Shown: positions 43,725 through 53,737 of the stretch, in pieces
Position numbering within the stretch: position 1 is the stretch's first letter
How the letters are laid out: each line of letters starts with the position of its first letter
Source of the DNA: Pelomonas dachongensis
GTDB taxonomy: Bacteria > Pseudomonadota > Gammaproteobacteria > Burkholderiales > Burkholderiaceae_C
Reading direction: 5' to 3'
Length of the DNA stretch: 64,000 bases
Assembly (NCBI RefSeq): GCF_043555865.1
Contig: NZ_JBIGHY010000007.1
Span: forward strand, 124,001 to 188,000
The notes under the pieces: generated by a model
What the model was told of the DNA's origin: nothing
The model's database searches: none
Seen by the model: the letters and a program-made list of their open reading frames with translations, nothing else
Translations under genes and position numbers: made by a program

Positions 43725-44398
43725 ACGGCTTCTTCATCACCGGCACCGACACCGAGATCGGCAAGACCTTCGTCACCGCCGCGTTGACCCGTGCACTGGC
43801 CGCGGCGGGCCACCGCGTCGCACCGATCAAGTCGCTGGCCGCCGGGCAGACGTGGCGCAACAGCCGCTGGATCAACGAGGACGTCGCCGAGCTGCTGGAA
43901 GCACAAGACTTGGGCCTGAGCGACGCGGACGTCGGTCCTCTGCAGTTCCGCGAGCCCTGCGCACCGCACATCGCTGCCAAGCTCGAAGGCCGAGCTATCG
44001 ACCGCGATGCGCTGCTCCATGCCATCCGCGCCACGGCGGCCAAGGCCGACATCGCCCTGGTCGAAGGCGTCGGCGGCTTTCGCGTGCCGCTCACCGCCCA
44101 CTGGGACACCGCCGACCTCGCCCTCGACCTGGGCCTGCCGGTCATACTCGTCGTGGGCCTGCGGCTGGGCTGCATCAACCACGCGCTGCTGACGGCGGAG
44201 GCCATCCGCGCGCGTGGCCTGACGCTGGGCGCGTGGGTGGCCAACACCGCCGACCCGCACCAGTCGCACGTCGCCGACAATCTGGCCTCTCTGCAGGCCG
44301 GCCTGAAGGCGCCCTGCCTGGGGCACATCCCCCGACTTTCCGATCCGCTGGACGCACCGGCGCATCTCGACATTTCTCCCTTGGTTGCCTTCGCATGA
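43721..44398 (+). CDS. bioD: Dethiobiotin synthetase
   Basis: A 225-residue ATP-dependent enzyme that closes the ureido ring. P-loop GTDTEIGKTFVTAAL at the N-terminus, the substrate lysine in PIKSLAAGQ and the EGVGGFRVPL motif are present. The family usually has PxKPxxSG; here it reads APIKSLAAG, a small departure. Overlaps bioF and bioB by ATGA junctions. Confidence 0.93.
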   Translation: MNGFFITGTDTEIGKTFVTAALTRALAAAGHRVAPIKSLAAGQTWRNSRWINEDVAELLEAQDLGLSDADVGPLQFREPCAPHIAAKLEGRAIDRDALLHAIRATAAKADIALVEGVGGFRVPLTAHWDTADLALDLGLPVILVVGLRLGCINHALLTAEAIRARGLTLGAWVANTADPHQSHVADNLASLQAGLKAPCLGHIPRLSDPLDAPAHLDISPLVAFA

Positions 44399-45435
44399 AC
44401 CAGATCCAGACCCTCACGCCCACCACCGACGCCGACCGCCGCCAAGCCACGCCCTGGACGGTCAAGGATGTCGTGGCGCTGTTCGACCTGCCCTTCAACG
44501 ACCTGCTGTTCCGCGCCCAGCAGGTGCACCGCGAACACTTCGATGCCAATGCGGTGCAACTGTCCACGCTGCTGTCCATCAAGACCGGCGGCTGCGAGGA
44601 GGACTGCGCCTACTGCCCGCAGTCGGCCCACTTCGACACCGGCCTGAAGGCCGAGAAGCTGATCCCGCTGCAGGAAGTGATGGAAGCCGCCCGCGCGGCC
44701 AAGGCCAACGGCGCGACGCGCTTCTGCATGGGCGCCGCCTGGCGCTCGCCCAAGCCCCGCCACCTGGAAGCCATCGGCGAGATGATTTCCGAGGTCAAGG
44801 CGCTGGGCCTGGAGACCTGCCTGACCGCCGGAATGCTCGAAGACGGCCAGGCCGAGCAGCTCAAGGAGGCGGGGCTGGACTACTACAACCACAACCTCGA
44901 CACCGCGCCCGAGTTCTACGGCCAGATCATCACGACGCGCACCTACCAGGACCGTCTCGACACGCTGGACCGCGTGCGCCAGCAGGGCCTGAAGGTGTGC
45001 AGCGGCGGCATCGTCGGCATGGGTGAGACGCGCCGCCAGCGCGCCGGCCTCATCGTGCAGCTGGCCAACCTCGACCCCTACCCCGAGAGCGTGCCCATCA
45101 ACAACCTCGTGCAAGTCGAAGGCACGCCGCTGGCCGGCGTCGCGCCGCTGGACCCGCTGGAGTTCATCCGCACGATTGCCGTCGCCCGCATCGCGATGCC
45201 GCGCGCCATGGTGCGCCTGTCCGCCGGGCGCGAGGAGATGCCCGAGACCATGCAAGCGCTGTGCTTCCTGGCCGGCGCCAACTCGATGTTCTACGGCGAC
45301 AAGCTGCTGACGACGAGCAACCCGCAGGCCGAGAAGGACCGGGCGTTGCTGGACCGGCTGGGCATGCGTTGCTCGACCGAAGCCGAGCTGACGCCGTCCG
45401 ACGCGGCGGCCAAGGTGCAGGTCTGCACGCACTGA
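44395..45435 (+). CDS. bioB: Biotin synthase
   Basis: A 346-residue radical-SAM enzyme that inserts sulphur into dethiobiotin. The CEEDCAYC cluster motif (about residues 63-70) binds the SAM cluster; the conserved YYNHNLDT block and the SGGIVGMGE segment line the barrel. The start at 44395 overlaps the bioD stop as ATGA. Followed by a one-base gap to a small lipoprotein gene. Confidence 0.96.
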   Translation: MNQIQTLTPTTDADRRQATPWTVKDVVALFDLPFNDLLFRAQQVHREHFDANAVQLSTLLSIKTGGCEEDCAYCPQSAHFDTGLKAEKLIPLQEVMEAARAAKANGATRFCMGAAWRSPKPRHLEAIGEMISEVKALGLETCLTAGMLEDGQAEQLKEAGLDYYNHNLDTAPEFYGQIITTRTYQDRLDTLDRVRQQGLKVCSGGIVGMGETRRQRAGLIVQLANLDPYPESVPINNLVQVEGTPLAGVAPLDPLEFIRTIAVARIAMPRAMVRLSAGREEMPETMQALCFLAGANSMFYGDKLLTTSNPQAEKDRALLDRLGMRCSTEAELTPSDAAAKVQVCTH

Positions 45436-45436
45436 C

Positions 45437-45643
45437 ATGAAGCAACTCCTGCTCTTGCTCGCCGTCCTCTCGTTGTCCGGCTGCGCCTTCGTCTACGACC
45501 AGGTGCAGGCCGTCGCGCAGGGTCAGTGCGCCAACCTGAGCAATGCCCAGGAGCAGCGCGCGTGCGAGCGCCGCAACGCGCCGGACTACGACCAGTACGA
45601 GGCGCGCCGCAAACGGCTGCAGGAAGGCAACAAGCCGGGGTGA
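45437..45643 (+). CDS. Small lipoprotein
   Basis: A 68-residue protein with a lipoprotein signal: MKQLLLLLAVLSLSGCAF, lipobox LSGC with Cys16. The mature part is hydrophilic, contains two more Cys (CANLSNAQEQRAC) and ends in a basic, Glu/Gln-rich tail. No family recognised. Its start is one base after the bioB stop. It is followed by a 93 bp gap before liuD, the first real break in the operon. Confidence 0.7.
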   Translation: MKQLLLLLAVLSLSGCAFVYDQVQAVAQGQCANLSNAQEQRACERRNAPDYDQYEARRKRLQEGNKPG

Positions 45644-45736
45644 CCGTTCCCGCCTGCCCCTGCCATCAACGCCAGTGATCCTGGCCGCAGCTGAACAACC
45701 CGTGTAGAAGGTTCACGAGACCGGAGACAAGAAGAG

Positions 45737-47719
45737 ATGTTCAAGAAGATCCTGATCGCCAACCGCGGCGAGATCGCCTGCCGGGTGGCCGCGACTGCGC
45801 GCCGCCTCGGCATCCAGACCGTTGCAGTCTTTTCCGACGCCGACCGAGATGCGCAGCACGTGCAGGCCTGCGACGAAGCCGTCCACATCGGCGGCCCCGC
45901 GCCGCGCGACTCCTACCTGCAGTGGGAGCGCATCCTGGCCGCCGCCAAGGCGACCGGCGCACAAGCCGTGCACCCCGGCTACGGTTTCTTGAGCGAGAAC
46001 GAGGCGTTCGCGCAGGCCTGCGCTGATGCCGGCGTCGCCTTCATCGGTCCGCCGCCGAGCGCCATCCAGGCGATGGGCCTGAAAGCCGAATCGAAGCGGC
46101 TGATGGAAGCGGCAAACGTGCCGCTGGTGCCCGGCTACCACGGTGCGGATCAAGATCCGGCGTTACTGAAGCGTGAAGCTGAGCGCATCGGTTACCCCGT
46201 GCTCATCAAGGCCAGCGCCGGCGGCGGGGGCAAGGGCATGCGCGCGGTCTACAACGCCGATGAGTTCGACGCCGCACTGGCCTCGTGCAAGCGCGAGGCC
46301 AGCAACAGCTTCGGTGACGACGCGGTGCTGATCGAGCGCTATGTGCAGAAGCCCCGCCACATCGAGATCCAGGTGTTCGGCGATTCGCACGGCGACTGCG
46401 TCTATTTGTTCGAGCGCGACTGCTCCGTGCAGCGCCGCCACCAGAAGGTGCTGGAGGAAGCACCCGCGCCGGGCATGACCGCCGAACGTCGCGCACAGAT
46501 GGGCGAGGCCGCCGTGGCCGCGGCGAAGGCCGTGGGCTATGTCGGCGCGGGCACCGTCGAGTTCATCGCCGAGCAGGACGGCCGCTTCTACTTCATGGAG
46601 ATGAACACCCGGCTGCAGGTGGAACATCCGGTGACGGAGGCGATCACCGGCCAGGATCTGGTGGAGTGGCAACTGCGCGTCGCGTCGGGTGAACCGCTGC
46701 CGTTGAAGCAGCACGAACTGCGCATGCGCGGCCACGCCATCGAGGCCCGCATCTGCGCCGAGAACCCGGACGGCGGCTTCCTGCCCGCCACCGGCACGCT
46801 GGACGTGGCACGCTGGCCGGCGCATGTCGCGTTCGAGCGCGGCACCACCCGCATTGATGCCGGTGTGCGGGAGGGCGACGCGATCAGCCCGTTCTACGAC
46901 TCGATGATCGCCAAGCTCATCGTCTGGGGTGAGGATCGGGCGCAGGCGCTGGCCCGGCTGGACGCCGCGCTGCGCGACACGCACATCGTCGGCCTGCACA
47001 CCAACGTCGCCTTCCTGCGCCGCTGCGCGGCGACCGCGTCGTTCTCGGGCGCCGACCTCGACACCGGCCTCATCGAGCGCGAGAAGGCGGTGCTGTTCGA
47101 CCAGCCCGGCCTGCCGCTGCGCATCAGCGCGGCCGCCGTCGTCGCCCACGCGCTGGCCGTCGAAGGCGCCACGCAGGGCAGCGACCCGTGGAGCGCCCGC
47201 GACGGCTTCCGCCTGTTTGGCGCGGCAACGCGGCGCTTCGACCTGGAAGCCGGCGGCGCGCATCACGAGGTGCAGCTGTCGCGCCATCACCGTGGTGGCA
47301 TGACGCTGACCGTCGAGGGCGAAGCCATCCCGTTCGCCGTGCAATCGCAGGACGCAGAAGCGCACGAGCTATTTCTGGGCGCCGAGCGCCAGCGCGTGAA
47401 GACCTACGCCCAGGGAGAGCGCGTCGCCGTGTTCGCAGCCGATGACTCCGCCGTGCTGACCCAGGTGGACTTGATCGCCCATGCCGGCGACGGCCCGGCC
47501 GATGGTGGCCGCCTCACCGCACCCATGCCGGGCAAGCTGATCGCCTTCCTGGCCCAGGCCGGCGACACCGTCACCAAAGGCCAGCCGCTGGCCGTCATGG
47601 AGGCCATGAAGATGGAGCACACGATCTCGTCGCCGCGCGACGGCAAGGTCGCCGAGCTGCTGTTCGCCATCGGCGACCAGGTCAGCGACGGCGCGGAACT
47701 CCTCAAGCTGCAAGCCTGA
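45737..47719 (+). CDS. liuD: Methylcrotonyl-CoA carboxylase, biotin carboxylase (alpha) subunit
   Basis: A 660-residue subunit: biotin carboxylase (about residues 1-450, with ILIANRGEIACRV, KASAGGGGKGMR and FMEMNTRLQVEHPVTE), a BT-like linker domain, and a C-terminal biotinyl domain with AVMEAMKMEHT (Lys625 is the biotin site). It carboxylates biotin and hands the group to LiuB. A weak leader of 93 bp separates it from the small lipoprotein. It depends directly on the biotin made by the genes just upstream. Confidence 0.95.
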   Translation: MFKKILIANRGEIACRVAATARRLGIQTVAVFSDADRDAQHVQACDEAVHIGGPAPRDSYLQWERILAAAKATGAQAVHPGYGFLSENEAFAQACADAGVAFIGPPPSAIQAMGLKAESKRLMEAANVPLVPGYHGADQDPALLKREAERIGYPVLIKASAGGGGKGMRAVYNADEFDAALASCKREASNSFGDDAVLIERYVQKPRHIEIQVFGDSHGDCVYLFERDCSVQRRHQKVLEEAPAPGMTAERRAQMGEAAVAAAKAVGYVGAGTVEFIAEQDGRFYFMEMNTRLQVEHPVTEAITGQDLVEWQLRVASGEPLPLKQHELRMRGHAIEARICAENPDGGFLPATGTLDVARWPAHVAFERGTTRIDAGVREGDAISPFYDSMIAKLIVWGEDRAQALARLDAALRDTHIVGLHTNVAFLRRCAATASFSGADLDTGLIEREKAVLFDQPGLPLRISAAAVVAHALAVEGATQGSDPWSARDGFRLFGAATRRFDLEAGGAHHEVQLSRHHRGGMTLTVEGEAIPFAVQSQDAEAHELFLGAERQRVKTYAQGERVAVFAADDSAVLTQVDLIAHAGDGPADGGRLTAPMPGKLIAFLAQAGDTVTKGQPLAVMEAMKMEHTISSPRDGKVAELLFAIGDQVSDGAELLKLQA

Positions 47720-47722
47720 ACC

Positions 47723-48631
47723 ATGGCCCTGCCCTCGCACGTCAAGATCCTCGACGTCGGCCCGCGCGACGGGCTGCAGAACGAGAAGGAGAACGTCGCC
47801 ACCGAGCACAAGGCGCAACTGGTGGCGATGCTGCAGGATGCCGGTCTCAAGGAGATCGAGGTCACCAGCTTCGTCAGCCCGAAGTGGGTGCAGCAGATGG
47901 GCGACAACACCGCCGTCATGGCGGCCATCGCGCGCAAGCCCGACGTTCGGTACTCGGTACTGGTGCCCAACCTGAAGGGGCTGGAGCCGGCGCTGGCGTC
48001 AAAGCCCGACGAGATCCTGGTCTTCACCGCGGCCAGCGAAGCGTTCACTCAGAAGAACATCAACTGCTCGATCGCCGAGAGCCTGGAGCGGTTCGCGCCC
48101 GTCATCGAGGGCGCGCATGCGGCCGGCGTGAAGGTGCGCGCGGCGCTGTCGTGCGCGCTGGGCTGCCCCTATGAAGGCGACATCAGCGCAGACCAGGTCG
48201 AGGCCGTCGTGCGCCCGCTGCGCGCACTGGGCGTGGACGCCATCGACATCGCCGACACCATCGGCGTGGGCACGCCGCGCAAGGTGCAGGCCGCGATGGA
48301 GCGGGCGCTGAAGCACTTCCCGCTGGCGGAGGTGTCGGGCCATTTCCACGACACCTACGGCCAGGCGCTGACCAACATCTACGCCAGCCTGGAGCTGGGC
48401 ATCCACAGCTTCCACGCCAGCGTGGCCGGCCTGGGCGGCTGCCCCTATGCAAGGGGCGCGACGGGCAATGTGGCGACGGAGGACGCCGTGTTCATGCTGG
48501 ACGGCCTCGGCATCCAGACCGGCATCGATCTCGACAAGCTGGTGGACGCCGGCGCCTTCATCTCCAACGTGCTGGGCCGCCCGCCGGTGTCGCGCGTGGC
48601 GAGGGCCGTGCTGGCCAAGCGCGGCGGCTGA
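47723..48631 (+). CDS. liuE: Hydroxymethylglutaryl-CoA lyase
   Basis: A 302-residue TIM-barrel enzyme that splits HMG-CoA to acetoacetate and acetyl-CoA, the last step of leucine degradation. The DVGPRDGLQNE motif, SFVSPKWVQQM, the metal-binding GHFHDTYGQ segment and GLGGCPYA are present. ATG 3 bp after the liuD stop. It closes the cluster. Confidence 0.96.
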   Translation: MALPSHVKILDVGPRDGLQNEKENVATEHKAQLVAMLQDAGLKEIEVTSFVSPKWVQQMGDNTAVMAAIARKPDVRYSVLVPNLKGLEPALASKPDEILVFTAASEAFTQKNINCSIAESLERFAPVIEGAHAAGVKVRAALSCALGCPYEGDISADQVEAVVRPLRALGVDAIDIADTIGVGTPRKVQAAMERALKHFPLAEVSGHFHDTYGQALTNIYASLELGIHSFHASVAGLGGCPYARGATGNVATEDAVFMLDGLGIQTGIDLDKLVDAGAFISNVLGRPPVSRVARAVLAKRGG

Positions 48632-49111
48632 CGACGCTCAAGGCGCGGCTGGGCCCGCACGCTAACGGATACCGAGGCGATCCAGTCCCGCTGCACGATG
48701 GCGCTGTAGATCTGCACTAGCACGGACGCCGCCGCTGCCGCATTGGCGCGCGTGTCGCTCGCGTCGAGCCGGGCCTGCAAGTCGGCGAGTTGATCGAAAA
48801 CCAGGCAGACATGCCGCATGACAACCGTGGAGCGCTCTTCCTCGTGAGGACCCATCCTTACCGAAGCGCGCGCAGGCGCGCAGGCGCGCGTCCGCGCCGG
48901 GGCGGCGCGTCGCGTCGAAGCGGTCATCGCGCGCAAGGTCGTGGACGCCGATCCCGTCATCGGCAACGACGAGACGTGTCCTACAGCCACCGCCATTTCG
49001 GCTCGGCGACGCTGAAGGGGGTCGAACAGGTGGCATCCCCGGCTGATCCAGCCCCAGCGCTGACCGCATAAGCGGCTACGCTTGCGCCCGTTCCAACGAG
49101 AGGCTCCTGCA
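48632..49111. other. Spacer with low-complexity GC repeats and a possible gene remnant
   Basis: A 480 bp stretch with no intact gene that I trust. On the minus strand, 48819-48661 reads MRHVCLVFDQLADLQARLD and a further helical stretch, then needs a one-base shift near 48687 to reach a natural-looking end, DRLGIR and TAG. This could be a broken small gene of about 52 codons. On the plus strand around 48975-49045 the segment SYSHRHFGSATLKGVE looks protein-like but lacks a start. Between them, 48860-48920 is a GCGC-rich repeat. Possible remains of one or two genes; function unknown. Confidence 0.35.
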
Positions 49112-50824
<1,713 letters not shown>

Positions 50825-50829
50825 CCGCC

Positions 50830-52437
50830 ATGTGGGAACAGGACTGGGCCCTGCTGGGCATTGAACCGACGACGGAACTGGCTGCGATCAAAAAGGCCTA
50901 TGCGCTGAAGCTGAAGGTCACGCGTCCCGACGACGATGCCGAGGCCTACCAGGCACTGCGCGCGGCCTACGAGCGCGTGCAGCAGTGGGCGAAGTGGCAG
51001 TGCGAGAACGCGGCGTCGCCCCAGCCCGGCGATGAACCGGCAGTGCCCGCACCGCCGGCACCGCCCTCGGTCTGTCGCGCGAACGAAACGACACCGGCCG
51101 CTGACACGGAGCCCGCCGTTCAACCCCTGGACCTGATCGACGCGCTGGAACTGCGCTGGCGCCGCGACGGCGAGGCTGCGTTGGTGCAGGCGTGGGGCGA
51201 TGTGCGCCACGTGCTGGACCAGCAGCCGTTGAGCCGGCAGGCCGAGTTTTCGGCGGCTTTCGCGCAGTGGGCGCTGAGCCTGCCCAGCCTGCCGGATGCC
51301 TTGCTGAAAGCGCTGGACGCGCACTTCGGCTGGCTGAACGACTTCCGCACCGAACGCCAGTTGGGCGTCGAGCTGGCCCATGCACTGCATGACGCGCTGG
51401 ACGCACGGCTGCGGCCGGCGGCCATCGACCCGGCCGTGCGCGCGCTGGTGGCGCCGCTGCTGGGTCTCGCCGCGCTGCGCGACGCCGGCGACAACGCGTT
51501 CAAGCTGCAGTTGCTGTGGCTGCTGCTGCAGCCCCGGGTTGCGCGGGCGCTGGGGCTGCTGAGCGTGCCGTGGCTGCGCCACTTGGGGCTGGACGCGCAG
51601 GCGCCGGCCTGGCTGGCCGCCGGCCAGAAGCGGGGCCTGTGGCTGCGTGCTGGGCTGGGGGCGGCACTGATGCTCGCCGCCAGCGTCGGCGTGTTCGGCG
51701 ACCCGGCGATCGGCGGCGCGCATGCAGCGGGCTGGCTGGTGGCGACCGGGGCGCTGCTCGTCGCCGGCCTCATGGTGGGCACATTGCTCAACGTGGGTCC
51801 GGCGTTGACGACGCCCACCCGACGTCTGGCCTTGCCTCTGGAGCGCTGGCGGCGCAACGAGATGCAGCCGGTGCTGGGCCTGGTGTGGCTGCTGTTCGCC
51901 GCGTGGATGGCCTGGCTGGATGCGGGCAGCGCTGCGTCGACGGGCGGGCCGTTGTCGGTGATCCCCGGCTGGCTGTACCTGCCGGCCGCCTGGCTGTTCG
52001 GCCTCGCGGGGCTGGTGGCGGCGTGGCCGCTGGTCCCGCTGCACGGCTGCGTGGTGGCCGGCCTGTCGCCGCTGGTGGGTTTCCTGTTCTGGGCAGCACT
52101 GGGCCACTGGCTACCACTGCCCAGTTGCCTGCTGGTGGCCGTGGCCTGGATGCTGCTGGCCGCCGCGGTGCAGGAGGAGCGCGTGCGCGCTGAGGGCCTA
52201 GCGCAGTGGCCGCTGCGGCCGATGCTGAACACCCTGGCGCTCTCAGACCGCTGGACCTACGGCGTCGCGCTGCTGCCGCTGGTCGTCGGCACGGCCTACA
52301 TGACGCTGAACGACGGCCCCGTGCGCGCCAGCACGGTGTTCCTGATCTGGGTGATCGGCAACCTCGCCGTGGGCTGGCTGCAGGACAAGGCGGAAGCGTG
52401 GGCGCTGAAGCAATTGCCCGCACCCGCCGAGGGTTGA
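50830..52437 (+). CDS. J-domain-like membrane protein, partner of HscC
   Basis: A 535-residue protein. The N-terminal 55 residues have the J-domain helix pattern (WALLGIEPTTELAAIKKAYA, then AEAYQALRAAYERVQQW), but the loop that should be HPD reads RPD (residues 32-34). A Pro/Ala linker and a helical segment follow, then the C-terminal half has eight or so transmembrane segments (about 270-510). DjlB/DjlC-type partners of HscC also have atypical J domains and membrane parts. Whether this one still stimulates Hsp70 is uncertain. Confidence 0.75.
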   Translation: MWEQDWALLGIEPTTELAAIKKAYALKLKVTRPDDDAEAYQALRAAYERVQQWAKWQCENAASPQPGDEPAVPAPPAPPSVCRANETTPAADTEPAVQPLDLIDALELRWRRDGEAALVQAWGDVRHVLDQQPLSRQAEFSAAFAQWALSLPSLPDALLKALDAHFGWLNDFRTERQLGVELAHALHDALDARLRPAAIDPAVRALVAPLLGLAALRDAGDNAFKLQLLWLLLQPRVARALGLLSVPWLRHLGLDAQAPAWLAAGQKRGLWLRAGLGAALMLAASVGVFGDPAIGGAHAAGWLVATGALLVAGLMVGTLLNVGPALTTPTRRLALPLERWRRNEMQPVLGLVWLLFAAWMAWLDAGSAASTGGPLSVIPGWLYLPAAWLFGLAGLVAAWPLVPLHGCVVAGLSPLVGFLFWAALGHWLPLPSCLLVAVAWMLLAAAVQEERVRAEGLAQWPLRPMLNTLALSDRWTYGVALLPLVVGTAYMTLNDGPVRASTVFLIWVIGNLAVGWLQDKAEAWALKQLPAPAEG

Positions 52438-52444
52438 ACGACGC

Positions 52445-53671
52445 TCAGCCCCTGTTCAGCACCTTAGCCACCGGGTTGGGTCGCAGTCGGTACGCGTCCG
52501 GCATGCCCGACCCCAGCAGCGGGCGCAGGTACAGGCGGAAGGCATCCGTCACGTCGGTGCCGGCGGCGTTGATGAACACGTCTTCCATGGTGCGAGTCTT
52601 GCCGGCCACGGCGGCCAGCGGCAACAGCTTGTAGTCCACCGAGTAGTAGCCCACGCGCTGGATGGCCACGGAGCCGTCGCGGTCGCCGTGGAAGGCGTAC
52701 TGCACGGCCTTCTCGCCGACCTCGCGCGCCTCGCGCTGATCCACATCGGACACACAGCCCAGGAAGCTGCGCTGCAGGTAGCCGAACGTGTCGCCGCGCA
52801 CGCGCTTGATGCCCAGCTTGGCTTTGATCTCCTCGCACAGCAGGTCCGCCAGCGCGCCGGTGCCGCTGAGCTGCACATTGCCGTGCGCGTCGCGCTCGAG
52901 ATCCGAATGCTGGCCGGCCAGCTTTGACAGCATGGGCGCACCGCTCGCGTCGTGGATGCCCTCGCTGACGGCAATGACGCAGCGGCCGAAGCGCTCGTGC
53001 GTGGCCTTCACGTCGCGCAGGAACTGGTCGATGTGGAAGTCGCGCTCGGGCACGTAGATCAGGTGCGGGCCGTCGTCGTCAAACTTCTTGCCCAGGGCGG
53101 CGGCGGCGGTGAGGAAGCCCGCGTGGCGCCCCATCACGACACCCACGTAGACGCCAGGCAGCGCGGCGTTGTCGAGGTTGGCGCCGGCGAAGGCCTGGGC
53201 AACGAAGCGTGCGGCCGACGCGTAGCCGGGCGTGTGGTCGTTGCCAACCAGGTCGTTGTCGATGGTCTTGGGGATGTGGATGCAGCGCAGCGGGTAGTTC
53301 GCCGCCTGGGCCTCTTCCGACACGATGCGCACGGTGTCCGAGGAGTCGTTGCCGCCGATGTAGAAGAAGTGCGTGATGCCATGCGCCTGCAGCACCGCGA
53401 AGATTTCGTGACAGTAGGCCGCATCGGGCTTGTCGCGCGTCGAGCCCAGCGCGGACGCAGGCGTCATGGCCACCAGCTCCAGGTTGTGGCTGGTCTCCTG
53501 AGCCAGGTCGACGAAGTCCTCATTGACGATGCCGCGCACGCCGTGGCGGGCGCCGTAGACCGCCGCCACGCCGGCCTGGCGCCGCGCTTCGAGCACCACG
53601 CCCACCAGGCTCTGGTTGATGACGGCGGTGGGGCCGCCACCCTGGGCGACGAGGATCTTCGCAAGACTCAT
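52445..53671 (-). CDS. pfp: Pyrophosphate-dependent 6-phosphofructokinase
   Basis: A 408-residue enzyme that phosphorylates fructose-6-phosphate with pyrophosphate, reversibly. The phosphoryl-donor loop reads GGNDSSD instead of the GGDGS of ATP-dependent enzymes, with PKTIDND and GVVMGRHAGFLT following, all typical of PPi-PFK. The start at 53671 gives MSLAKILVAQGGGPTAVINQ. It lets carbon pass either way between glycolysis and gluconeogenesis. It converges on the J-like gene with a gap of 7 bp. Confidence 0.92.
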   Translation of the reverse strand: MSLAKILVAQGGGPTAVINQSLVGVVLEARRQAGVAAVYGARHGVRGIVNEDFVDLAQETSHNLELVAMTPASALGSTRDKPDAAYCHEIFAVLQAHGITHFFYIGGNDSSDTVRIVSEEAQAANYPLRCIHIPKTIDNDLVGNDHTPGYASAARFVAQAFAGANLDNAALPGVYVGVVMGRHAGFLTAAAALGKKFDDDGPHLIYVPERDFHIDQFLRDVKATHERFGRCVIAVSEGIHDASGAPMLSKLAGQHSDLERDAHGNVQLSGTGALADLLCEEIKAKLGIKRVRGDTFGYLQRSFLGCVSDVDQREAREVGEKAVQYAFHGDRDGSVAIQRVGYYSVDYKLLPLAAVAGKTRTMEDVFINAAGTDVTDAFRLYLRPLLGSGMPDAYRLRPNPVAKVLNRG

Positions 53672-53737
53672 GAGCGCTCCTGGCTGTCTGAGGGTCGGCG
53701 GAGTTTAGGGTTCCGCCCCGGCCGCGCCATCAGGGGT

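Noticed and set aside
48860..48925. Short GCGCGC-rich repeats as a possible CRISPR or repeat array
   Set aside because: The repeats are irregular, a few bases long and without unique spacers; simple low-complexity GC-rich DNA.
48662..49069. A 135-codon minus-strand open frame as an intact gene
   Set aside because: It is Arg/Gly/Ala-rich with no start context, and its plausible part is split between two frames; reported only as a possible remnant.
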